Counted from the first letter of the stretch, positions 34,029 through 42,851 are shown. The stretch is DNA of 64,000 nucleotides from Pseudomonadota bacterium (GCA_023457895.1 JAEXAY010000050.1:32675-96674); one strand, 5' to 3'. Numbers and translations: made by a program. The notes: generated by a model not told the origin, from the sequence alone.

Positions 34029-36278
34029 TCAAGCTCGCGATAAGATGTCCGCCCATTCGGCCTCGTCGATGACGCGCACGCCGTGCTTTTGGGCCTCTTT
34101 GAGCTTCGACCCCGCGCCCGGCCCCGCGACCACCAGATCGGTCTTCGCCGAAACGGAACCCGCCGCCTTGGCGCCGAGGCTTTCGGCCTGCGCCTTGGCC
34201 TCGTCGCGGCTCATCGTTTCGAGCTTGCCGGTGAACACGATGGTCTTGCCGGTCCATTCGGTCTCGCGCGCGGTCGAGACAAAGGCGGGCGGGGAGACTT
34301 CGGAAAGGAGGTCCTCCCACACCGCGACATTGTGCGGCTCGTGGAAGAAATCGGCGAGCGCCTCGATCACCGCGCCGCCGACGCCGTCGATGGCGCGAAG
34401 GTCGGCGAGTTTGGCCTGATCCCATTCTTCCGTTCGTGCTGAGCTTGTCGAAGCACGTCCATCAGTATCAGCGCCAACCTCGAGCCGCCCTTCGACAGGC
34501 TCAGGGCTCCGGGCTGGAGCGGCGTTTTTTTGCGTTTCCAGCACCCGCGCCGCCGCCTCCGCGGCCTCGCGGATCGCCTCGACCGAACCGAAGGCTTTGA
34601 CCAGATCCTTCGCGGTGACGCTGCCGATGTGGCGGATGCCGAGCCCGAACAGGAACCGCGCCGGATCAGGCGCGCGCTTGGCATCGATCGCCGCGAGCAG
34701 ATTGTCGACCGACTTGTCCTTCCAGCCCTCGCGCGCCACCAGCTCGGCGCGGCGGTTCTTCAGGCGGAAAATATCCGCCGGGCTATGGAGCCAGCCGAGA
34801 CCATAGAATTCCGCGATGCTCTTTTCGCCCAGACCCTCGATGTCGAGCGCGGCGCGGCTGACGAAATGCTTCAGGCGCTCAACGCGTTGTGCGGGACAGA
34901 TGAGACCGCCGGTGCAGCGCACATCGACCTCGCCCTCCTCGGCCACCGCTTCCGATCCGCATTCGGGGCAGTGATCGGGGAACGGATAGGCGGTGCGATC
35001 TTCCTCGCGCGTCAGGTTGGCGACGATCTGCGGGATCACATCGCCGGCGCGCTGTAACTGCACCCGGTCGCCCGGGCGCACGCCGAGGCGCGCAATCTCG
35101 TCGCGGTTGTGCAGCGTCACATTGGCAACGACCACGCCGCCGACCGTAACCGGATGCAGCCGCCCGACGGGGGTGAGCTTGCCGGTGCGCCCCACCTGGA
35201 TGTCGATCGCTTCCAGGGTGGTCTGCGCCTGTTCGGCGGGAAATTTATGCGCGATCGCCCAGCGTGGCGCCTTGGTGACAAAGCCGAGGCGCTGCTGCCA
35301 GTCGAGCCGGTCTACCTTGTACACGACGCCGTCGATATCGAACGGCAGGTCCGCGCGCAGCGCCTCGATCCGCGCATAATGGGCGAGCGCGTCGTCCACC
35401 GTATCGACGGTCACGAACAGGTCGCTAAGCGGCAGGCCCCATGCCTCGATCGCCTTCATCACGCCATATTGGCTGTCGGCCGGAAGCGCCGAAACCTCGC
35501 CCCAGCCATGCGACAGGAAACGCAACGGGCGGCTCGCGGTGACGCCCGCATCCTTCTGCCGCAGCGAGCCTGCCGCGGCGTTTCGGGGGTTGGCGAAAAT
35601 CTTGCCGCCCGCATTTTGCTGCGCAGCATTGAGTGCAGCAAAATCGGACTTGGCCATGTAGACCTCGCCGCGAATTTCGAAGATGGCGGGGATGATATCG
35701 TGCCCCTGCGAAGGCAGGGCCTCAGTGTTATGTTGCGCTGTGCTGCCCTGGGCCCCTGCCCTCGCAGGGGCACGATGTACCAGCGTTCCCGGCACATCCC
35801 CGATCGTCCGCACATTGGCGGTCACATCCTCTCCCACCGTGCCGTCGCCGCGCGTTGCGGCGAGCACCAGCCGCCCGTCCTCATAGCGCAGCGAACAGCT
35901 GAGGCCATCGATCTTGGGCTCCGCCGTCAGCCGCACCGGCGCATCGGGCGCCAGGTTCAGGAAGCGCCGCACCCGCGCCACAAAATCGCGCACATCCGCC
36001 TCGCTGAACGCATTATCGAGGCTCATCATGCGCTGGGCATGCGTGACCTTCCTGAGATGCCCAGCCGGCGCCGCGCCGACCTGGCGGTTGGGCGAATCCG
36101 TGCGGATCAGATGCGGGAACGCCGCCTCCAGTTCATTGTTGCGCCGCACCAGCGCATCATAATCCGCGTCCGAAATCTCGGGTGCATCGTCGGTGTGATA
36201 CAACCGGTTATGCCGCGCGATCTCCTTGGCGAGGCGCATCAGCTCATTGGCGGCTTCAGCTTCGGTGATTTCGCTCAC
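34029..36278 (-). CDS. ligA: NAD-dependent DNA ligase with two in-frame repeat-derived insertions
   Basis: 749 residues, GTG start overlapping the recN stop by four bases. It seals nicks in DNA using NAD+ in replication and repair. Adenylation domain with nucleophile Lys122 in AEPKIDGLS, then OB fold, a four-cysteine zinc finger (CPECGSE..VRCTGGLICPAQ), helix-hairpin-helix repeats and a C-terminal BRCT domain (GKTIVFTGKLETMSRDEAKA). About 50 residues longer than usual because of two insertions coded by palindromic repeat pairs: residues about 168-193 (RAPARAGAQGS..LPSQGHD) inside the adenylation domain and about 590-616 (RSPEPVEGR..ASTSSARTE) between HhH and BRCT. The frame and all catalytic motifs are kept, so the enzyme is presumably functional. 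Confidence 0.96.
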   Translation of the reverse strand: MSEITEAEAANELMRLAKEIARHNRLYHTDDAPEISDADYDALVRRNNELEAAFPHLIRTDSPNRQVGAAPAGHLRKVTHAQRMMSLDNAFSEADVRDFVARVRRFLNLAPDAPVRLTAEPKIDGLSCSLRYEDGRLVLAATRGDGTVGEDVTANVRTIGDVPGTLVHRAPARAGAQGSTAQHNTEALPSQGHDIIPAIFEIRGEVYMAKSDFAALNAAQQNAGGKIFANPRNAAAGSLRQKDAGVTASRPLRFLSHGWGEVSALPADSQYGVMKAIEAWGLPLSDLFVTVDTVDDALAHYARIEALRADLPFDIDGVVYKVDRLDWQQRLGFVTKAPRWAIAHKFPAEQAQTTLEAIDIQVGRTGKLTPVGRLHPVTVGGVVVANVTLHNRDEIARLGVRPGDRVQLQRAGDVIPQIVANLTREEDRTAYPFPDHCPECGSEAVAEEGEVDVRCTGGLICPAQRVERLKHFVSRAALDIEGLGEKSIAEFYGLGWLHSPADIFRLKNRRAELVAREGWKDKSVDNLLAAIDAKRAPDPARFLFGLGIRHIGSVTAKDLVKAFGSVEAIREAAEAAARVLETQKNAAPARSPEPVEGRLEVGADTDGRASTSSARTEEWDQAKLADLRAIDGVGGAVIEALADFFHEPHNVAVWEDLLSEVSPPAFVSTARETEWTGKTIVFTGKLETMSRDEAKAQAESLGAKAAGSVSAKTDLVVAGPGAGSKLKEAQKHGVRVIDEAEWADILSRA
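34431..34512. repeat. Palindromic repeat pair (CTGAGCTTGTCGAAG family) inside ligA
   Basis: Arm 1 CTGAGCTTGTCGAAG at 34439-34453 and arm 2 CTTCGACAGGCTCAG at 34490-34504 are inverted copies with one mismatch, about 36 bp apart. The unit is in frame with ligA. The same family is at 43266-43330 (in truB) and 42421-42510 (intergenic). Confidence 0.85.
35699..35774. repeat. Palindromic repeat pair (CGTGCCCCTGCGAAGGCAGGGCC family) inside ligA
   Basis: Arm 1 at 35699-35721 and arm 2 at 35750-35774 are near-perfect inverted copies of the motif GTGCCCCTGCGARGGCAGGG, about 28 bp apart. The insert is in frame and lies in the adenylation-domain coding region. Confidence 0.85.
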
Positions 36279-37939
36279 GTCCCCTCCAGCAATTTCCCGG
36301 CCTGCGCCCTTGCCTCATTCGTAATCTCCGCGCCCGAGAGCATGCGGGCGATTTCCTCGCGGCGGTCGCTTGCATCGAGCGTGGTGACGCCGGTCCGCGC
36401 GACCGTGCCGTCGGACGATTTCGCGATCAGCAGGTGATGGTCGCCCCGCGCCGCGACCTGGGGGCTGTGCGTTACGACGAGCAGTTGCTTGCCTTGAGAC
36501 AAGCGCGCCAGCCGTTCGCCGATGGCCGAGGCAACTGCGCCGCCGACGCCGCGGTCGATTTCGTCGAAGATCATTGTCTCCGCACCGCCTTCCTCGGCAA
36601 GCGCAACCTTGAGCGCCAAGATGAAGCGTGACAATTCCCCGCCGCTCGCAATCTTGACCAGCGGCGCGAACGGAGCGCCGGGGTTGGTCGATATCTCGAA
36701 CGCGACCCGGTCCATGCCCGAAGCGCCCCATTGATCGTCGGGGAGGCTATCTACCGCCGTACGGAACTTTGCCGCTTCCAGCTTCAGCGGCGCGAGTTCA
36801 CCCGCCACCGCCGCGTCGAGCCTTGTCGCCGCCGCCACGCGCGCATGGTGGAGCGCCTGCGCCGCCGCGGCATAAGCTTCGCGCGCGGCCCGCGTATCCG
36901 CTGCTAGCCGCGCCAGTCCCTCCTCGCCCGCCTCGAGCGCATCGCGCCGCGCCTGCAGGTCCGCGAACAGGGCCGCCAGTCCATCGGGCTGAACCTGATG
37001 TTTGCGGGCGAGCGCGCGCAAATCGAACAGCCTGGTTTCGATCCGGTCAAGCTCCTCCGGGTCATAGCGCAGCGCTTCCGCGGCGCGCGCCAGCCGGTCC
37101 TCACCCTCGCCTGCCTCGATCAGCGCGCGATCGAACGCCGCCAGCGCCTCGCCCAGCAATTCATGCTCGCCGCCGATGCGGTCAAGCCGACGCGCCGCCT
37201 GCCGGAGCTGCGCCATCGCGCCTTCGGCCCCCCCAAGCAGCTGATCGAGCGCGGCCAGTTCTTCGGCGAGACGCTCGCCTTTCTGCATATCGGCGCGCTG
37301 GCCTGCAAGTTCGGCCTCCTCGTCGGCCTCTGGGGCGAAGCGTTCAATCTCGGCGATGCTGTGGTCCAGCCATTCGCGGTCGCGAGCATCCGTTTCAACC
37401 CGTTCGCGCGCGGCCGCCAGCGCTTCGTCGGCCTGCGCCCAAGCCTTGTGAGCGTCTGCGACGCGCGCGGTATCGAGCGCGCCGAACGCATCGAGCAATG
37501 CGCGGTGGCCCTTGGCGTTCAGCAGCCCGCGATCGTCATGCTGACCGTGGATTTCGACCAGCAGCGCGCCTGCTTCGCGGAGCAGCGCCGCCGACGCGGG
37601 CTGATCGTTGATGAAGGCACGGCTGCCGCCGTCAGCCTTGACCTGGCGGCGGATGATGAGCGGCTCGCCCGGCTCGATTTCGAGCCCGCCGTCATCAATC
37701 AACTGGTAGAGCGGGTGGCCCACCGGCGGTGCTTCGAAGCTGGCCGTCACCAGCGCGCGCTCGGCGCCCTGCCGCACCAGCCCGCTGTCGGCCCGCATAC
37801 CCAGGGCGAGGCCCAATGAATCGAGGAGGATCGACTTGCCCGCGCCGGTTTCGCCGGTGAGCACGCCAAGGCCTTCGGAAAAATCAAGGTCGAGCGCTTC
37901 GATCAGCACCACATCGCGGATGGAAAGTGCCGTCAGCAT
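36275..37939 (-). CDS. recN: DNA repair protein RecN
   Basis: 554 residues from ATG 37939 (MLTALSIRDVVLIEAL). SMC-like ATPase for double-strand break repair. Walker A GETGAGKS near 30-37, long coiled-coil arms in the middle (Ala/Glu/Arg-rich, about 150-390), then the ABC signature ASGGELSRF near 437-445 and Walker B ETMIFDEIDRGVGG near 461-474. It is followed by ligA with a GTGA overlap, so two DNA-repair enzymes are translationally coupled; bamD lies 19 bases upstream on the same strand. Confidence 0.95.
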   Translation of the reverse strand: MLTALSIRDVVLIEALDLDFSEGLGVLTGETGAGKSILLDSLGLALGMRADSGLVRQGAERALVTASFEAPPVGHPLYQLIDDGGLEIEPGEPLIIRRQVKADGGSRAFINDQPASAALLREAGALLVEIHGQHDDRGLLNAKGHRALLDAFGALDTARVADAHKAWAQADEALAAARERVETDARDREWLDHSIAEIERFAPEADEEAELAGQRADMQKGERLAEELAALDQLLGGAEGAMAQLRQAARRLDRIGGEHELLGEALAAFDRALIEAGEGEDRLARAAEALRYDPEELDRIETRLFDLRALARKHQVQPDGLAALFADLQARRDALEAGEEGLARLAADTRAAREAYAAAAQALHHARVAAATRLDAAVAGELAPLKLEAAKFRTAVDSLPDDQWGASGMDRVAFEISTNPGAPFAPLVKIASGGELSRFILALKVALAEEGGAETMIFDEIDRGVGGAVASAIGERLARLSQGKQLLVVTHSPQVAARGDHHLLIAKSSDGTVARTGVTTLDASDRREEIARMLSGAEITNEARAQAGKLLEGT

Positions 37940-37958
37940 GGCAGCCCTTCGCCGGTGC

Positions 37959-38762
37959 TCAGGCTCCCGGCGCGTGCTTCTGCATAAGGTCGTAGGCGCG
38001 ATTGTACCATTTCGAACCCGGATAGTTAGCACCAAGGACGGCGGCCGATTTCTTGGCCTCGGCCGGAACACCGAGCGCGAGATAGGTTTCGGTCAGGCGG
38101 TACAGCGCTTCAGGGGTGTGCGTGGTGGTCTGATATTTGTCGACCACCTCACGGAAGCGCAGCGAGGCGGCGAGCCACTTGCCGCTGCGTTCATAGAAAC
38201 GGCCGATTTCCATTTCCTTGCCGGCGAGATGGTCATTGACGAGGTCGATTTTCAACCGCGCGTCGGCGGCATAATCGGTGTTGGGGTAGCGGCGTGCGAC
38301 CTCGCCCAGCGCCTGCAGCGCCGATTGCGTGACCTTCTGGTCGCGCGTCACATCGCTCATTTGCTCATAATAGTTGAGACCGATGAGATAATAGGCATAG
38401 GCCGCGTCCTTGTTGCCCGGATGGATCGCAAGGAAACGTTGTGCCGAACTGATCGATTCATTGTAATTGCGCGCCAGATAATAGCTGAATGCGCTCATCA
38501 GCTGCGCGCGGCGCGCCCAGGGCGAATAGGGGTGCTGGCGCTCGACCTCGTCGAACAGCGCGGCGGCTTCGCGGTAGCGGCCCCGGTCGAGCCGGTCCTT
38601 GGCGGCGGAATAAAGCGTATTGACGTCTCGCGCGACATAGTTGGTGTCGATCGCCTTGCCGCGACCGCCTCCACCCAGCGATGCGCAGCCTGCCAGCGCA
38701 GGAAGAGCAAGAGCGGTCAGCGCAGCCAGCGCGAGCGGGCGAAATCGGATTTTGTCGGTCAT
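37959..38762 (-). CDS. bamD: Outer-membrane protein assembly factor BamD
   Basis: 267 residues from ATG 38762 (an ATG three codons earlier is also possible). Signal peptide with lipobox LAGC ending near residue 26, so a lipoprotein on the inner face of the outer membrane. TPR-like helical repeats follow: YSAAKDRLDRGRYREAAALFDEVERQ near 50-75, then several more, with the BamD block HPYSPWARRAQLMSAFSYYLARNY. Part of the BAM complex that inserts beta-barrel proteins. First gene of a probable bamD-recN-ligA transcript. Confidence 0.94.
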   Translation of the reverse strand: MTDKIRFRPLALAALTALALPALAGCASLGGGGRGKAIDTNYVARDVNTLYSAAKDRLDRGRYREAAALFDEVERQHPYSPWARRAQLMSAFSYYLARNYNESISSAQRFLAIHPGNKDAAYAYYLIGLNYYEQMSDVTRDQKVTQSALQALGEVARRYPNTDYAADARLKIDLVNDHLAGKEMEIGRFYERSGKWLAASLRFREVVDKYQTTTHTPEALYRLTETYLALGVPAEAKKSAAVLGANYPGSKWYNRAYDLMQKHAPGA

Positions 38763-38826
38763 GGAGCGCACCTATACAATAGCCGGGGCTGAACGCAATC
38801 CGAATGAGGCGCCAAAAAAATGATGG

Positions 38827-39555
38827 TCAGGGCCTAGCCGCAGCACAGGCGGGATCATCCGCCTTGCGCAGCGGAATGCGGCGGGCGCTGGTGATTTTGA
38901 CCGGCTCCGCGATCATCTGGCCCACCATCGGCCCCTTGGCGGGATCAATCGGAAGGCCATAGATCTGACGCACAATCTCCATCCCGCTCGTCACATGACC
39001 GAACACCGCATAACCCGCATTGTCGCCCGCCCGCGCCGGATCGGCATCGAGCCCCTTCATGTCGCTGGTCATGATGAAAAAATCGCTGGTGGCGGTGCCC
39101 GGCGCGAGCCGCGCCATCGAAATCGCGCCGGTCACATGGCTTAGCCCGGTCTGCGTCGTCGGCTCATGGGCAATCGGCGGGAGGATCATCCCCGGCGTGC
39201 GCTGCCCTGCCTGAACCAGCCCCGGCGTCGCTGCAGCATCGCCCGGCATTTTCATCACCCGGTAGAAGCTGGCGCCGTCATATTTCCGGCTGTCGGTATA
39301 GGCGAGGAAATTGGCGGTCGAAACCGGCGCGCGCTTCGCATCAAGCGCAACGTCGACCGTGCCGAGCGAGGTCGCCAGCCGCACCGGGATTTCACCGCCG
39401 GGAAGCGGGCAGACAGGAGGGATGGCCGGTTCGGCGACCTTCGTGACAGCAGGTTTGGCCTTCGACCGGGCTGCCGACTTTTTCTGCGCCAGCGAGGGCG
39501 AGGCAGCGAGGGCGAAAGCGGTAGCGGCGAGCAGTGGAAACGCGAATCTGGTCAT
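38827..39555 (-). CDS. Peptidyl-prolyl cis-trans isomerase, cyclophilin type, exported
   Basis: 242 residues from ATG 39555 (MTRFAFPLLAATAFALAASPSLAQ), a clear signal peptide, so periplasmic; an in-frame ATG 7 codons earlier is possible, and sequence further upstream is repeat-derived and is not taken as coding. Cyclophilin core: VSTANFLAYTDSRKYDGASFYRVM, VQAGQRTPGM, AISMARLAPGTATSDFFIM, then GYAVFGHVTSGMEIVRQI. The active-site Arg in FYRVM and the Phe of SDFFI are present. It accelerates proline isomerisation in exported proteins. Single gene, about 65 bp from bamD. Confidence 0.9.
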   Translation of the reverse strand: MTRFAFPLLAATAFALAASPSLAQKKSAARSKAKPAVTKVAEPAIPPVCPLPGGEIPVRLATSLGTVDVALDAKRAPVSTANFLAYTDSRKYDGASFYRVMKMPGDAAATPGLVQAGQRTPGMILPPIAHEPTTQTGLSHVTGAISMARLAPGTATSDFFIMTSDMKGLDADPARAGDNAGYAVFGHVTSGMEIVRQIYGLPIDPAKGPMVGQMIAEPVKITSARRIPLRKADDPACAAARP

Positions 39556-39835
39556 GACGATCAGCCTATCGCTCATGACGGCGTTGTAAAGCCGTGATGC
39601 GACGCGATGACAAGAGATTTCGTTCCTCCCCCGTAGCGCGGGTTTCTGACTGATTTCGGGATGAGCGTTGCCGCGAACGCGCGCCCCTCTCCGGAGGTCA
39701 AGATTTACGATTCGTGAAATGGATCCCCGCTTTCGCGGAAATGACGGCATGCAAAGGCCCCCTGTGCCAACGCCATCGTCTCGGCGCCTCCGTACTTCCG
39801 CGCGAACCCGTTTGAGCGCTCTGCCCGAATAAATG
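39556..39835. other. Non-coding stretch upstream of the cyclophilin gene with a degenerate palindrome
   Basis: About 280 bp holding the cyclophilin gene's upstream region and, near 39715-39749, the palindrome GGATCCCCGCTTTCGCGGAAATGACGG, a degenerate member of a common alphaproteobacterial intergenic repeat. No protein gene is supported here. Confidence 0.5.
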
Positions 39836-39866
39836 AAAAAGGCCCCGCATTGCTGCGAGGCCTTTT
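39836..39866 (-). terminator. Intrinsic terminator downstream of pnp
   Basis: AAAAAGGCC..GCA TTGC TGC..GGCCTTTT: hairpin flanked by an A-run and a T-run, so it can work in both directions. It lies about 105 bp after the pnp stop on the minus strand. Confidence 0.7.
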
Positions 39867-39870
39867 ATCC

Positions 39871-39968
39871 TTCTCCGTCATTGCGAGCACCGCCAGATGC
39901 GTGGCAATCCAATGGGTTTACGCGGCCCTGGATCGCCGTGCCGTTTCGCGGCCCGCAAGGACGCTTGG
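39871..39968. repeat. Degenerate inverted repeat downstream of pnp
   Basis: CGTCATTGCGAGC..GTGGCAATCCA near 39878-39912 is mirrored by CTGGATCGCC..CGCAAGGACG near 39929-39963. This is the layout of the common TCATTGCGAGC..GCAATCCA intergenic repeat of alphaproteobacteria, partly decayed. Confidence 0.6.
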
Positions 39969-39970
39969 CC

Positions 39971-42277
39971 TTAGTCCTTCAGGAAGTCCGGCACATGGCC
40001 CTGGTCTTCGGGGCCCTGGTCGCCGCCTTCGCTGCGGTCGCGGCGGGGGCGGTCGCCACGGTCACGGCCGCCACGCTCACCGCCGCGATCGCCTCTGGGA
40101 CCACGGTCGCGGCCGCCTTCGCGGCGGCGGTCGCCGCGCGGTTCACGCGGTTCGCGGGCCGGACGGGTGTCTTCGAGTTCCTCGCCGGTTTCCTGATCGA
40201 CCACGCGCATCGACAGGCGGACCTTGCCGCGATTGTCGATCTCGAGCACCTTGACCTTGACGTCCATCCCTTCGGACACGACGTCGGTCGGCTTTTCGAC
40301 GCGCTCATTCTTCATTTCGCTGACGTGGACGAGGCCGTCCTTGCCGCCCATGAAGTTCACGAAGGCGCCGAAATCGACGATGTTGACGACCTTGCCCTGG
40401 TAAATCTTGCCAACTTCGGGCTCCTCGACGATGCCGAGGATCCAGTTTTTGGCGGCTTCGATCTGCGTCAAGTCGCTCGACGAAATCTTGATAAGACCTT
40501 CGTCGTCGATATCGACCTTGGCGCCGGTTTGCGCGACGATCTCGCGGATGATCTTGCCGCCGGTGCCGATGACGTCGCGGATCTTTTCCTTGTTGATCTG
40601 CATCGTCTCGATCCGCGGAGCATGGGCCGACAGTTCGCTGCGGGTCTCGCCCAGCGCCTTGGCCATTTCGCCGAGGATATGCGCGCGGCCTTCCTTCGCC
40701 TGATTAAGCGCGGCCTCGAAGATTTCGCGGGTGATGCCTGCGACCTTGATGTCCATCTGCATCGTGGTGATGCCTTCGGAGGTTCCGGCCACCTTGAAAT
40801 CCATGTCGCCGAGATGATCCTCGTCGCCCAGGATATCGCTGAGGATGGTATAGTCATCGCCTTCGAGGATGAGGCCCATGGCGATGCCCGAAACCGGACG
40901 CTTCACCGGAACGCCCGCGTCCATCATGGCAAGCGAGCCACCGCATACCGACGCCATCGACGAGGAGCCGTTCGACTCGGTGATGTCGCTGGTGAGGCGG
41001 ATGGTATAGGGGAACTCTTCCTTGGTCGGCAGCACCGGATGCAGCGCGCGCCAGGCGAGCTTGCCGTGACCGACTTCGCGGCGGCCCGGCGCACCGAAGC
41101 GGCCGACTTCGCCGACCGAATAGGGCGGGAAGTTATAGTGCAGCATGAAATGCTCATAGCGGAGGCCATTGAGACCATCGATCATCTGCTCGGCATCCTT
41201 GGTGCCAAGCGTGCAGGTGGCGATGGTCTGGGTCTCGCCGCGGGTGAACAGGGCAGAGCCATGCGCGCGCGGCAGGAAGTGCGTTTCGGCGAGGATCGGA
41301 CGGATCTGCGTGGTGGTGCGCCCGTCGATGCGCTGGCCGGTCTTGAGGATCGCGGTGCGGACGACATCCGCCTCGATCTTCTTGGTGAGCTTGATGCCCG
41401 CCATCACCGCCTGCGGATCGAGGCCGTCGGCTTCGAACATCGCCTTGGCCTTGTCGCGCGCCGCATTGAGCGCATCCGAACGCGCCGACTTGCTGGTGAG
41501 CTTGTAGGCGGCCGCGATATCATCGCCGATGAGGCCCTTGATCTTGTCCTTGAGCGCCGCATTGTCGTCGCCCGAAGCCATTTCCCACGGATCCTTGGCA
41601 GCCTGTTCGGCAAGGTCGATAATCGCCGCGATCACTTCGCGGCAGGCGTCGTGCGCGAACATGACGGCGCCGAGCATGACTTCTTCCGACAGTTCATTGG
41701 CTTCGGATTCAACCATCATCACCGCGTCCTGGGTGGCGGCGACAACGAGGTCGAGATCGCCTTCGGCGACCTGCTCGTCAGTCGGGTTGAGGATATATTC
41801 GCCGTTGAGATAACCGACACGCGCGGCGCCGATCGGGCCCATGAAGGGCACGCCCGAAATGGTGAGCGCTGCCGAGGCCGCGACCATCGCCAGCACATCG
41901 GGCTCATTTTCGCCATCATAGGACAGAACCTGCGCGATCGCGTTGATCTCGTTGTAGAAACCTTCCGGGAACAGCGGGCGCACCGGGCGGTCGATGAGAC
42001 GCGACACCAGCGTTTCCTTTTCGGTCGCGCCGCGCTCGCGCTTGAAGAAGCCGCCCGGAATGCGGCCGGCGGCCGAATATTTTTCCTGATAATGGACGGT
42101 CAGCGGGAAGAAATCCTGCCCGTCCTTGACCGACTTGGCGGCGGTGACAGCGCACAGCACGACCGTTTCGCCGAGGCTCGCCATCACGGCGCCGTCAGCC
42201 TGACGGGCAACCTTGCCCGTTTCGAGGGTCAGCGTGCTTCCGCCCCACTCGATGGATACTTTCTTTTGATCAAACAT
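39971..42277 (-). CDS. pnp: Polyribonucleotide nucleotidyltransferase (PNPase)
   Basis: 768 residues. Phosphorolytic 3'-5' exoribonuclease of the RNA degradosome. Two RNase PH-like halves (first core with GGFFKRERGATEKETLVSRL near 76-95; second core with FTRGETQTIATCTLG near 345-360 and the catalytic SDITESNGSSSMASVCG stretch near 430-446), a KH domain (IRDVIGTGGKIIREI near 562-576), and an S1 domain (GKIYQGKVVNIVDFGAFVNF near 623-642). The C-terminal tail from about 705 is Arg/Gly/Asp-rich, an RNA-binding or RNase E-contact extension common in alphaproteobacteria. Downstream of rpsO on the same strand, the classical rpsO-pnp order. Confidence 0.97.
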   Translation of the reverse strand: MFDQKKVSIEWGGSTLTLETGKVARQADGAVMASLGETVVLCAVTAAKSVKDGQDFFPLTVHYQEKYSAAGRIPGGFFKRERGATEKETLVSRLIDRPVRPLFPEGFYNEINAIAQVLSYDGENEPDVLAMVAASAALTISGVPFMGPIGAARVGYLNGEYILNPTDEQVAEGDLDLVVAATQDAVMMVESEANELSEEVMLGAVMFAHDACREVIAAIIDLAEQAAKDPWEMASGDDNAALKDKIKGLIGDDIAAAYKLTSKSARSDALNAARDKAKAMFEADGLDPQAVMAGIKLTKKIEADVVRTAILKTGQRIDGRTTTQIRPILAETHFLPRAHGSALFTRGETQTIATCTLGTKDAEQMIDGLNGLRYEHFMLHYNFPPYSVGEVGRFGAPGRREVGHGKLAWRALHPVLPTKEEFPYTIRLTSDITESNGSSSMASVCGGSLAMMDAGVPVKRPVSGIAMGLILEGDDYTILSDILGDEDHLGDMDFKVAGTSEGITTMQMDIKVAGITREIFEAALNQAKEGRAHILGEMAKALGETRSELSAHAPRIETMQINKEKIRDVIGTGGKIIREIVAQTGAKVDIDDEGLIKISSSDLTQIEAAKNWILGIVEEPEVGKIYQGKVVNIVDFGAFVNFMGGKDGLVHVSEMKNERVEKPTDVVSEGMDVKVKVLEIDNRGKVRLSMRVVDQETGEELEDTRPAREPREPRGDRRREGGRDRGPRGDRGGERGGRDRGDRPRRDRSEGGDQGPEDQGHVPDFLKD

Positions 42278-42420
42278 GTATGTTTCCTTGTGCCCGCATG
42301 CCCTATTGCGATGCGGGGCCTTCCTTGCCGGCGATGCGCTCGCCGGTCAGCGTCGGGGCCATTGTGACCCGCTGGCCTTGCCGCCGGAATGCGGTTTGGC
42401 CCCTTGTTTTCATTTAACCC

Positions 42421-42510
42421 GCAGTCCTGAGCTTGTCGAAGCAGGTGGTGAAGTCCTGACAGACGCCCTTCGACCTTTCGATAAACTCAAGGCTCAGGGC
42501 TACGGATTTT
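42421..42510. repeat. Intergenic copy of the CTGAGCTTGTCGAAG palindrome family
   Basis: Arm CTGAGCTTGTCGAAG at 42427-42441 is followed by CCCTTCGAC, then TTTCGATAAACTCAAGGCTCAG near 42474-42498, a decayed and partly duplicated second arm. It lies between rpsO and pnp. Confidence 0.75.
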
Positions 42511-42517
42511 CTATATG

Positions 42518-42541
42518 GAAACGGCCCCGCATCGGGGCCGT
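42518..42541 (-). terminator. Hairpin downstream of rpsO
   Basis: Perfect 9-bp stem ACGGCCCCG/CGGGGCCGT with a three-base loop at 42521-42541, 20 bp after the rpsO stop. On the minus strand only TTTCC follows, so termination may be partial, or the hairpin may protect or process the rpsO 3' end ahead of pnp. Confidence 0.6.
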
Positions 42542-42560
42542 CCCTCAAATTTGATTGCGC

Positions 42561-42830
42561 TTATTTGCGCAGACCCAGCTTGCCGATCAGCGCAGTGTAA
42601 CGCGCCGGATCTTTCTTCTTGAGATAGTCCAGCAGCGAACGGCGCTTGTTGACCATCATGAGCAGGCCGCGGCGCGAGTGGTTGTCCTTGTGGTGGCCCT
42701 TGAAGTGCTCGGTCAGGTTCACGATGCGCTCGGTCAGGATTGCAACCTGGACTTCGGGGGAACCGGTGTCGCCTTCAACGCGGCCATGTTCCTTGATCAG
42801 CGCGTCCTTGCGCTCGGCAGTAATCGTCAT
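42561..42830 (-). CDS. rpsO: 30S ribosomal protein S15
   Basis: 89 residues, the standard S15 length. MTITAERKDALIKEHGRVEGDTGSPEVQ start, LTEHFKGHHKDNHSRRGLLMMVNKRR near 36-61 with the 16S rRNA-binding His-Asp-His-Ser-Arg motif, and YLKKKDPARYTALIGKLGLRK end. It binds the central domain of 16S rRNA early in 30S assembly. Lies between truB (upstream, 21 bases) and pnp (downstream). Confidence 0.98.
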   Translation of the reverse strand: MTITAERKDALIKEHGRVEGDTGSPEVQVAILTERIVNLTEHFKGHHKDNHSRRGLLMMVNKRRSLLDYLKKKDPARYTALIGKLGLRK

Positions 42831-42851
42831 ATGTCTTTTTCCTCGAACATC

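Noticed and set aside
39556..39750. N-terminal extension of the cyclophilin gene (MPSFPRKRGS..)
   Set aside because: The extension is the translation of a palindromic repeat upstream of the signal peptide; start placed at 39555.
39833..42367. Plus-strand open frame of 844 codons across pnp
   Set aside because: Shadow of pnp caused by codon bias; starts in the terminator and repeats and has no family features.
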